From Acidobacteriota bacterium (GTDB lineage: Bacteria; Acidobacteriota; Vicinamibacteria; Vicinamibacterales; UBA8438), in contig WTGR01000007.1 of the NCBI GenBank assembly GCA_011523485.1, positions 1 through 10,454 on the forward strand: DNA of 10,454 nt, in the 5' to 3' direction. Below the pieces are notes generated by a model. It did no database searches and had not been told where the DNA came from. It saw only the letters and a list, made by a program, of their open reading frames with translations. Numbering within the stretch: the first letter of the stretch is position 1; each line of letters begins with the position of its first letter. Both the position numbers and the translations under genes were made by a program. Below, in pieces: positions 1 to 5,508 of the stretch.

Positions 1-1186
1 GGGGGAACGTCTGGATTCCCTCCGACCCGGGGCGGGGCTTCCCGTTCGGTGTGCAGCGAGTCGATGAACTGTTCTCTGTCCATCTGGCGCGCGGCCAGAC
101 AGTGGTTCATGCCGGTGAGCTCGAGCACGTCGTCGAGTTCGAAGTGCGGGACGGCGATGGGTGTCGCTTTTCCGTCTCCTGTCGTCGTGACGATCGCGGC
201 CGGCTCTCCCTCTCGTGCGGGGACAACGTGGATATGGTCGTACCGCGCCGCCTCGATCGCCGCGAGTGCTCGGTTGACGAGGTCGGCGGGCCGCACGGCG
301 AGGGCTTCGCGCTCGCTAATCGGCTTGAGCGCAACCGATGCGTTACGCTCGATCTTGTCCCGGCGAACAAGCCACATCAACGAGACGTTGCCCTGCATCT
401 CCGGCGAGAGCATGTTGACGGCGTGGTGCAGGCTTTGCGGCTCGCGTTCGCCGGCGAGGACCATGTCGTAGAGATCGCGGGCCGGAGCGCGCAGCGACCG
501 GTTCAACAGCTTGCCGGCCAGAATCTGCGTGGTCGACAAGACCGTGAACTCCTCGCCGCAACCGATGCGTTACGCTCGATCTTGTCCCGGCGAACAAGCC
601 ACATCAACGAGACGTTGCCCTGCATCTCCGGCGAGAGCATGTTGACGGCGTGGTGCAGGCTTTGCGGCTCGCGTTCGCCGGCGAGGACCATGTCGTAGAG
701 ATCGCGGGCCGGAGCGCGCAGCGACCGGTTCAACAGCTTGCCGGCCAGAATCTGCGTGGTCGACAAGACCGTGAACTCCTCGCCGTCGATGATTGCCTGG
801 CGTTGGCCGGCGGCCGGCGCGGGTCGGCTGCTGAAGACGTGAAGCCGCTGCCGCTCGGGGAACGTCAGCTCGACCGTGGCTTCGTTGAATCCCTCCAGCT
901 TGCCGCCCAGCGCCGCCATGGCGCGGGTCAAGGCGTTCGAGCCGGTCGCGTCGAGGCCGCGCAGTTGCCAACGCGCCGAGGTGAGCAGGTCGATGTCCGT
1001 GCTCGTGCGGTGGCGCCACCGCGCAGCCAGCACCGACCCGCCGCCCATCATCCAGGCTTGTGGGTCTGCAGCCTCCTCGCTGTGCCGCAACTCCGTGAGC
1101 CGTTGCCGGACCCGCTTCCACAGGGCGCGCGCGGGTTCGGCCAGTGTCAGCTTTTCGAGCCGTTTGCCGTCCCTCACGGTTCCCAT
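1..1186 (-). pseudogene. AbiEii/AbiGii-type nucleotidyltransferase toxin, frameshifted by an internal tandem duplication, partial at window edge
   Basis: The start is ATG at 1186, overlapping the stop of the upstream gene by 13 bp, which implies translational coupling. The N-terminal part has the family's nucleotidyltransferase signature: GGGS at residues 48-51, then HRTSTDIDL at 59-67, whose acidic residues are the expected metal ligands. KLLNRSLRAPARDLYD follows at about 150-165. Members of this family transfer nucleotides to RNA, and in AbiE systems they act as abortive-infection toxins. Here reading stays in frame to about residue 209, then crosses a 227-bp tandem duplication, shifts frame and stops at 503 (227 aa). 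If one copy is removed, the frame continues without a stop to base 1 and adds more than 100 residues, including a YDHIHVVPA segment. The original protein was therefore over 319 aa. The downstream part (about 464 to 1) is still open and could only be made by reinitiation. The family call is confident; whether the cell uses the broken allele is unknown. Confidence 0.8.
331..784. repeat. Perfect 227-bp direct tandem duplication
   Basis: Bases 331-557 and 558-784 are identical as read base by base, with no mismatch seen. Identity extends about one base beyond the unit at each end. The unit lies wholly inside the nucleotidyltransferase gene and covers the codons from the EEFTVLSTTQ segment to NASVA. 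Its length is 3n+2, so it shifts the reading frame. Identical copies indicate a very recent event, or an assembly artefact. Confidence 0.93.
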
Positions 1187-1764
1187 AGCCGGATGCCCGC
1201 CATCTGTCCCGTCTGCGCGAAGTCGTTGATGACCCGGATCTGCGAGTAGACGTCGAACCCGGCCTTGTGCAGCCCGCTCACCAGCGTGCGCCAGCTGTAC
1301 GCCTGCTCGGCCCAGGCACGAATCAGCTCGATCTCGGTTGCCTCCAGGCCCCACGCGTAGACGATGGCCTGCTGCCGCTCGGTCGGCCGTTGCGCGTGAA
1401 CCGCCGCGTGAAACTCTTCGGCTGAGGGTTGCTCATTCCATCCGGCGCAACTGAGGCCCAGGCGGAATCCTACCGTCGCGCTGCGGCGGCCGGTTCGTTC
1501 CGGGTCGATTCTTGGCCAGAACCAGTGTCCGGGGTTCAGCGGCGCCAGCTCCGCAGAAAACGCTTCGGGCGGCCCCAGTACGCACGGACGCAGTTCCATG
1601 CCGTGGCGAGTCAGCAGCCTCCAGCGCCGCTCGAGTCGCTCGCGCGCCTGCGGCGGGAGCCTGCAGTCGGTTGACCACCCGGGCCAGGCGTGCTGGGGTT
1701 CGTCTCGGCGCGGCGGCGCTGGCTCGCGCGAAGCCCCGGTCCCGTTTCCCGGTTCTATCGACAT
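1174..1764 (-). CDS. Unrecognised 196-aa protein, operon partner of the AbiEii-type toxin
   Basis: I do not recognise this protein. It is soluble, with no signal peptide or membrane segment, and is rich in Trp and Arg. The N-terminal 30 residues are Pro/Gly/Arg-rich and look disordered. The core contains LPPQARERLERRWRLL (helical), then a segment with NPGHWFWPRIDP. The C-terminal 60 residues (ATEIELIRAWAEQAYSWRTL to the end GIRLWEP) look like a compact helical domain ending in a beta strand, possibly winged-helix-like. I chose ATG 1764 because the reading frame upstream becomes arginine-rich noise and a candidate promoter lies at 1876-1904. ATG 1926 is the alternative start, and no clear Shine-Dalgarno is seen for either. 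The 13-bp overlap with the toxin start, in the order of abiEi then abiEii, suggests an antitoxin or regulatory role. That role is inference from position only. Confidence 0.65.
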   Translation of the reverse strand: MSIEPGNGTGASREPAPPRRDEPQHAWPGWSTDCRLPPQARERLERRWRLLTRHGMELRPCVLGPPEAFSAELAPLNPGHWFWPRIDPERTGRRSATVGFRLGLSCAGWNEQPSAEEFHAAVHAQRPTERQQAIVYAWGLEATEIELIRAWAEQAYSWRTLVSGLHKAGFDVYSQIRVINDFAQTGQMAGIRLWEP

Positions 1765-1819
1765 GCTTGTCAGTCGCGTCCGCGCCGCGCGTTCGCGTCT
1801 GCGTGCAAGACGGTGCGGC

Positions 1820-1848
1820 GATGCGCCGGACGCGCTGTTCGGCGCATC
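1820..1848 (-). other. Leader hairpin upstream of the toxin operon
   Basis: GATGCGCCG (1820-1828) and CGGCGCATC (1840-1848) form a perfect 9-bp stem with an 11-nt loop. It lies between the candidate promoter at 1876-1904 and the start at 1764, so it would be in the 5' leader. No T-run follows on either strand, so it is not an intrinsic terminator. It could equally be an operator. Confidence 0.4.
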
Positions 1849-1875
1849 CGACTCGACCTTGGTATTGGTCTTCGG

Positions 1876-1904
1876 ATTATCGTTCTTGCCGCTGTACGGC
1901 GCAA
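1876..1904 (-). promoter_or_regulatory. Candidate sigma70-type promoter for the toxin operon
   Basis: On the minus strand TTGCGC (1904-1899) is separated by 17 bp from GATAAT (1881-1876). It lies in a locally AT-richer stretch about 110 bp upstream of the chosen start. The -10 is good and the -35 is only partial. Confidence 0.35.
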
Positions 1905-2266
1905 CGAGGTTGCGGTTGTCGTCCATGCCACGCGCCGCGAGGGGAGCGGGAAGGCGAGCGAGTCCCGCAAGCAGCACCGAAGGCGACGGCGGCGGCGCCG
2001 GGTCGCCCCCGCGCCATCGTGCCGAAGGCCGCGCATCCATCGCCGGCTCCGGCCCTCGGACGCTACCTCGGCCGCGGCGTGTGCGAGGCTGACTCCTCGT
2101 TCCGAAACACCAGGGCAGGCTGGTCGCCGCCGTCTTCCTCGCGGCGGGCACGCAACACTCGCGGCAAAGCCTCGGTAGCCTTCACAGCACGAGAAAGGAG
2201 CCACGATAGGCTCAAACGACAGGACACCGGGCGCCCGAGCGCGAGTCGACGAGGCGCCTGCTCACG

Positions 2267-2458
2267 TTGAGCGACGTCATGCACATCACCGCCTCGTCTC
2301 GCTCCGCCGCCTACGTGCTGATGGCCGCTGCCGGGTTCCCGAGGCCGATCCGCATCGGCGCCCGCGCCGTGCGCTGGATCGAACGAGAAGTGCTCGACTT
2401 CATTGCCAGCCGGCCCCTGCGGCAGCTCCTCGCCGTCGACAACATCGTGCTGCGTTGA
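2267..2458 (+). CDS. AlpA-family MerR-like regulator of a decayed integrative element
   Basis: AlpA proteins are about 65-residue helix-turn-helix regulators of integrase and excision genes in P4-like elements. The family pattern is clear: LSDVMHITASSRSAAYVLMA (recognition helix region), then GFPRPIRIGARAVRWIEREV, where the wing and the RW.E.EV motif are typical, then DFIASRP. TTG at 2267 is the only usable start codon near the domain. Similarity extends upstream (RRLLTL, from about 2252), where no ATG or GTG exists in frame before a stop at 2207, so the original start may be lost. It faces the integrase fragment at 2470 with an 11-nt gap. It aligns with the second AlpA at 3360 through RR.L.L.DV, the PQS/PRP-IRIG segment and the ASRP/ETRP end. 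Confidence 0.7.
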   Translation: MSDVMHITASSRSAAYVLMAAAGFPRPIRIGARAVRWIEREVLDFIASRPLRQLLAVDNIVLR

Positions 2459-2469
2459 CCCGTGCGACG

Positions 2470-2850
2470 TCACCGGTGAATCGAGACGACCTTCGTGCGC
2501 TGCCGGTCGAGGTAGGCCGCCCAGTCGTCCATCAGGCGCCGCCGCCGGTCGAACAGGTCCGAGCGTGCATACGCCGCCTCGACCTTGTTCCGCACTACGT
2601 GTGCCAACGCCGCCTCGATCACCTCCCGCGGGTGGTCCGTCCGCTCCGACGCCCAGTCACGGAACGACGAGCGGAAACCATGCGGGACGGCCGCGATGCC
2701 CAGCGTCGGCATCAGCCCCGACAGAGACTGGTCGCGCAGCACCTTGCCGCGCCGGCTCGGAAACACGATGCCGCGCGGCGCAGCGGCGGCCAAGTCGACC
2801 CGGAGCCGACGCGCCTGCTGCAGATGGCGCGGCACATCGAGGCCCGGCGT
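2470..2850 (-). pseudogene. Tyrosine integrase remnant, C-terminal catalytic part only
   Basis: The readable homology runs from about 2850 to the TGA at 2470 (about 125 aa). It includes VFPSRRGKVLRDQSLSG, the HxxR box HGFRSSFRDWASE, the second histidine in EAALAH, and the nucleophile tyrosine in AAYARSDLFD. The arm-binding domain, core-binding domain and first catalytic Arg are missing. Upstream of about 2850 the frame stays open but turns into noise, and plus-strand genes begin. It closely parallels the end of the intact integrase at 4226-5362 (HGFRSSFRDWASE and YARSDLFD are shared), so it is a relative from an earlier insertion. The exact break point is uncertain by tens of bases. Confidence 0.82.
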
Positions 2851-2924
2851 GCTGCGCCGGCACCTTCGCCTGCAAGGCGAATCTGAAAGCGGACGAGGCC
2901 GTACGCCTGGCGGTGCAGCAGTGA
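2850..2924 (+). pseudogene. 3' tail of an unidentified gene, truncated at the integrase remnant junction
   Basis: The last ~24 codons read CCAGTFACKANLKADEAVR then LAVQQ and stop, with normal-looking composition. The TGA (2922-2924) overlaps the GTG start of the next ORF (2921-2923) in the GTGA arrangement typical of coupled operon genes. Upstream the DNA belongs to the integrase fragment on the other strand, so the 5' part of this gene appears to have been lost. The protein family is unknown. Confidence 0.35.
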
Positions 2925-3289
2925 GCGCCCGCCAGCTGCTGGGGGCGCATCTGCCGGCGGCGTCTGCGGAGCGGCGGGAGACGGTGGCCGGCGAGTGCCT
3001 GGGCTGCAGGACGCCGTTCGCCGTCGACGTCCGCTTGCCGCTGCCGGCGGCGTGCCCCGACTGCGGGGCCGACGTGCTCACCCGCGCGGACATCGAGGGT
3101 CCGGCTTCACTAGGCCGGCCGGCGTTCAACGCGCCGCGGGTCCGGGATTCGAAGCAAACCCGGTGGGCCGGGAATGGACGTGTGGAGTCGCCTGGTCGGC
3201 AGCGAGACGGCAGTCGCGTCAGGAAGTTCATCTCTTTGCGCTTCAGTCACTTGCGACGGAAAGAGGGTCGCCGGCACGGCCTCGAGTGA
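2921..3289 (+). CDS. Small zinc-ribbon protein, unidentified, possibly altered at its 3' end
   Basis: The GTG start overlaps the preceding stop. The first 60 residues look genuine: a helical N-terminus (ARQLLGAHLPAASAERRE), then CLGC at 26-29 and CPDC at 45-48. Together these make a CxxC-x15-CxxC zinc ribbon, here with an FAVDVRLPLP strand between the knuckles. Such ribbons are structural or bind nucleic acid or protein. After about residue 60 (near base 3100) the translation becomes Arg/Ser/Gly-rich, without the same codon character. The true gene may have ended or been cut there by insertion of the younger element. I cannot name the family. Confidence 0.45.
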   Translation: MSARQLLGAHLPAASAERRETVAGECLGCRTPFAVDVRLPLPAACPDCGADVLTRADIEGPASLGRPAFNAPRVRDSKQTRWAGNGRVESPGRQRDGSRVRKFISLRFSHLRRKEGRRHGLE

Positions 3290-3359
3290 CCGCGGGGTTT
3301 GCATCCTTCCGCTCGGCCCGAACCGGATACGAGCCGGCGGCGCCGAAGGGAGGTGTGCG

Positions 3360-3566
3360 ATGAGCAGGCGGGTTCTTCGGTTGAAGGACGTCAAGGAGGC
3401 GACGGGGTTGTCGCGTTCGTCGATCTACGCGCTGCAGCAACGCGGGATCTTCCCGCAGTCGATCAGGATCGGGCCCAAGGCGACCGGCTGGTACGAGGAC
3501 GAGGTGCAGGACTACATCGAGACCCGTCCGCGCAGGGGGGACGACCGGACCGCGAAGAGACACTGA
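3360..3566 (+). CDS. alpA: AlpA-family transcriptional regulator
   Basis: A 68-aa MerR/AlpA-type helix-turn-helix protein of usual family length. VLRLKDVKEATGLSRSSIYA covers helix 1 and the recognition helix. QRGIFPQSIRIGPKATGW is the wing, and YEDEVQDYIETRP is the C-terminal helix. In P4-like elements AlpA activates the integrase or excisionase genes. The ATG at 3360 follows an excellent Shine-Dalgarno (AAGGGAGG, 3346-3353) at 6-nt spacing, which fixes the start. It lies about 1.8 kb from the convergent integrase and is the better-preserved counterpart of the AlpA copy at 2267. Confidence 0.88.
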   Translation: MSRRVLRLKDVKEATGLSRSSIYALQQRGIFPQSIRIGPKATGWYEDEVQDYIETRPRRGDDRTAKRH

Positions 3567-3699
3567 CCGGGGTTCTGCGCGCAGCCGGTCACGCCGCGCC
3601 GCCGTGGGCGGACACGCGCGGCGGGACGTACCAGCATCGACCACGCTGTCTCCGGGACCGCCGCCGGGATCCGGTTACCATCATGTCGGCGAGAGGAGG

Positions 3700-3795
3700 C
3701 CGGACGGACGGTCCGGAGAGCACGGCCGCGAAACGCGGCGGCGGCCATCTCGGCGGTCCGCCGGCCAGGGACGGCAAGCGCTTCTGCTGGCCGGC
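3700..3795. repeat. Cluster of four regularly spaced inverted repeats
   Basis: The four dyads are CCGGAC-N5-GTCCGG (3700-3716), GCCGCG-AAA-CGCGGC (3725-3739), CGGCGG-T-CCGCCG (3751-3763), and GCCGGCCA/TGGCCGGC (3760-3767 and 3788-3795). The last encloses the palindrome AAGCGCTT at 3776-3783. Dyad centres fall at about 3708, 3732, 3757 and 3778-3780, a pitch of roughly 22-25 bp. The cluster sits in the gap between AlpA and the small basic protein gene, upstream of that gene's ribosome binding site. It could be protein-binding sites or a structured leader RNA. High GC raises the chance of accidental palindromes. Confidence 0.5.
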
Positions 3796-3836
3796 GCGAT
3801 GCGGCGGCGGGTCACTCACGGAGGGAGCAGGTCACG

Positions 3837-4103
3837 ATGCCGAGGACCGGAATCCTGGACGCGCTGCGCGACGAGGAGCGGTCTCTGAAGAACCAGCTCG
3901 TCGCCATACAGCGGGCCATCGAGGCGATCGAAGGAAGCGCGCGGCCCGCGGCCGGGCGCGGCAGGAAGAAGGCGGTCAAGGCGGTCGGGAAGCGCAAGCG
4001 CACGATGACCGAGGAGCAGCGCAAGGCGGTGGCCGAGCGGATGCGCAAGTACTGGGCCTCGCGCCGGGCGGAAAAGGCCGAGGAGAACAAGCCGCAGGCG
4101 TGA
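3837..4103 (+). CDS. Small basic protein with N-terminal helical segment, element-encoded
   Basis: An 88-aa protein. Residues 1-34 (RTGILDALRDEERSLKNQL and onward to AIEAIEG) are heptad-like and should form a helix or coiled coil. Residues 35-55 are Ala/Gly/Lys/Arg-rich and disordered, in the style of an AT-hook or histone tail. Residues 56-80 (MTEEQRKAVAERMRKYWASR) form a positively charged helix of a type I associate with small chromatin-like or DNA-associated proteins in mobile elements. The start is supported by GGAGGGAG (3820-3827) nine bases upstream. Its place between alpA and the integrase suggests a role in excision or element control, perhaps as a directionality or accessory factor. 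That is inference only; no family name is assigned. Confidence 0.75.
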   Translation: MPRTGILDALRDEERSLKNQLVAIQRAIEAIEGSARPAAGRGRKKAVKAVGKRKRTMTEEQRKAVAERMRKYWASRRAEKAEENKPQA

Positions 4104-4225
4104 CGCGAACCCCGCGCGCCCGGCAGCCGAAGTCGACAAAGCCGAGCACCGGCGCCCTGCCCGCTGGCGACTCGATCGGCTGGCGGCCGCTGACCCTGCG
4201 GTCATCGCAGCAGCGCCCGGCGGGC

Positions 4226-5362
4226 TTACTTCGTCACAAACTCCGCCCAGCGGTCCATCAGGCCACGGCGCTTGTCGAACAGGTCCGACCGGGCGTACGA
4301 CCGCTCGACGGCGCTGCCCACTTGGTGCGCCAGCGCCGCCTCGGCCACCGCATGCGGCACGCTGGTCTGCTCGCTCGCCCAGTCGCGGAACGACGAGCGG
4401 AAGCCGTGCACCGTGCAGCGCCCGCCGTACAGCCGCCGCACGACCTGCGCCAGCGTCGTCGCGTGCATCTGACGACTGGCGCGCGCCGGGGCCGGGAAGC
4501 ACCAGCCGGCCGGACTGCGCAGGCTCCTGGCACGTTCCAGCGTGTCCATCGCCGCCGGCGACAACGGGACGCGATGCTCGCGGCCGGCTTTCATGCGCTC
4601 GGCCGGTATGCGCCACTCCGCCGCTTGCACGTCGATCTCGCTCCACGTGGCGCCCCGCGCCTCACCCGAGCGAACGGCAGTCAGGATGATGAACCGGAGA
4701 CAGATCTTCAGCGCATCGGTCGCCGTGCACGACGCGATGGTTTCCAATGCCGCGCCCACCTCGGCGTACGGCAGCGCCGGGTGGTGCTTCTTCCCCTTGC
4801 GAGCGGCGGGCAGCGCCGCGCCGATGCCGTCGGCCACGTTGAACTCGATGTGCTCGCGGGCTACGCCCCACGCCAGTGCGCCGCGGACCCACCCGTGCAG
4901 CCTCGACCCCATGGCCCGCTTCTCCGCCATCAGCGGGGAGAGGATGGCGATCACGTCGGCGCGGCGGATCTGGTCGAGGCGCCGGTCCAGGATCGAGCCG
5001 CAGTAGCGCTCCAGAGCACGCCGCCGGTCCGCCGGCCCATGACCCTTCCACGTCGCCGCCGCGGCGACCCGCTCGCATGCCGTGCGGAAGGTCGGGACCC
5101 GCGACGGCCGAAGGGTCGCCGTGGGGTCGCCGCCGCGGCGCGCCAGCTGACGGTTGGAGAAGGCGGCCGCGCGCGCCTCGGCGAGCCCGACGTACGGATA
5201 GCCGCCGAGCCCGAGGTCGCGGCGCTTGCCGTCGACGGTCAACCGCTGCACCCAGTGGCGGCTGTGGCCGCCGGGCTCGACGACGAGGTAGAGGGTGCCG
5301 CCGTCGCCGTGGCGGCCCGGCCGCAGGGTCGGGATTTGCTTGACTCGGAGCCGTCCTGCCAT
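4226..5362 (-). CDS. int: P4-type tyrosine recombinase/integrase, full length
   Basis: A 378-aa site-specific recombinase with the length and layout of CP4/P4 integrases. The N-terminal arm DNA-binding domain (residues 1-85) contains HGDGGTLYLVVEPGGHSRHW, GKRRDLGLGGYP and LAEARAAA. A SAM-like core-binding domain spans about 90-185, and the catalytic domain about 195-375. The expected catalytic residues are all visible: R231 in TAVRSGEARG, K258, H319 and R322 in HGFRSSFRDWASE, H346 in EAALAHQ, and nucleophile Y356 in RSYARSD. It should catalyse integration and excision of the host element. The start at 5362 keeps the whole arm domain; no clear Shine-Dalgarno is present, so translation may be nearly leaderless from the promoter at 5392. 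It is convergent with the alpA operon, with a 122-bp gap. Confidence 0.93.
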   Translation of the reverse strand: MAGRLRVKQIPTLRPGRHGDGGTLYLVVEPGGHSRHWVQRLTVDGKRRDLGLGGYPYVGLAEARAAAFSNRQLARRGGDPTATLRPSRVPTFRTACERVAAAATWKGHGPADRRRALERYCGSILDRRLDQIRRADVIAILSPLMAEKRAMGSRLHGWVRGALAWGVAREHIEFNVADGIGAALPAARKGKKHHPALPYAEVGAALETIASCTATDALKICLRFIILTAVRSGEARGATWSEIDVQAAEWRIPAERMKAGREHRVPLSPAAMDTLERARSLRSPAGWCFPAPARASRQMHATTLAQVVRRLYGGRCTVHGFRSSFRDWASEQTSVPHAVAEAALAHQVGSAVERSYARSDLFDKRRGLMDRWAEFVTK

Positions 5363-5391
5363 GGGGATTTCGGTTGCGTTTACGTCCCACG

Positions 5392-5400
5392 ATTATACCA
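5392..5400 (-). promoter_or_regulatory. Extended -10 promoter of the integrase gene
   Basis: On the minus strand the sequence reads TGGTATAAT, a perfect -10 hexamer with an extended TGn element. It would start transcription near 5385, about 23 nt before the integrase ATG. No good -35 is seen at 16-18 bp, as is acceptable for extended -10 promoters. Confidence 0.6.
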
Positions 5401-5456
5401 CGCTAGGGGCTGGAACTGACGGATCTCGCTCGGCGGAGGCTGGACGCACTCTACAG

Positions 5457-5485
5457 AAAAACCCCAGGAAGTTGGGACATCCTGG
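5457..5485 (-). terminator. Rho-independent terminator of the PQQ dehydrogenase gene
   Basis: Read on the minus strand, CCAGGA (5485-5480) pairs with TCCTGG (5469-5464) across a 10-nt loop. GG and then five Ts (5461-5457) follow. It begins 23 nt past the dehydrogenase stop codon, the expected place and orientation. Confidence 0.7.
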
Positions 5486-5508
5486 CTTTCTACGGACTAC
5501 TACGGAAG

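Larger units (their letters stand above)
1765..2266. other. About 500 bp without a convincing gene
   Basis: Open frames cross this stretch on both strands, but their translations are Arg/Pro/Ala-rich and show no domain. It holds the candidate promoter and hairpin of the toxin operon near 1820-1904. A strong Shine-Dalgarno-like AAAGGAG sits at 2194-2200 and is followed 5 nt later by ATA rather than ATG, perhaps a decayed start belonging to the adjoining AlpA remnant. Confidence 0.5.
3346..5400. mobile_element. Compact AlpA-integrase integrative element (bounds approximate)
   Basis: The module has an AlpA regulator and a small basic protein on the plus strand facing a complete tyrosine integrase on the minus strand. 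No other cargo is present, so it is either a minimal satellite-type element or one that has lost its cargo. I found no tRNA gene and no convincing direct repeat long enough to define attL and attR. The coordinates given are simply the outermost recognisable parts: the ribosome binding site of AlpA and the integrase promoter. Confidence 0.5.

Noticed and set aside
51..698. Plus-strand ORF across the duplicated region
   Set aside because: It is complementary to the nucleotidyltransferase gene on the minus strand, which has recognisable motifs; the plus frame has none.
3139..3170. tRNA 3' end / attachment site on the minus strand, from TTCGAATCCCGG
   Set aside because: The flanking bases do not form a T-arm with a 7-nt loop, and no D-arm or anticodon arm follows upstream on that strand.
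4191..4204. TGACC-CTGC-GGTCA stem-loop between the convergent basic-protein and integrase genes
   Set aside because: The stem is only 5 bp with no T-run on either strand, too weak to call a terminator.
3299..5419. 706-codon plus-strand open frame
   Set aside because: It runs antisense through the whole integrase and over AlpA in the wrong frame; the composition is that of a shadow frame.
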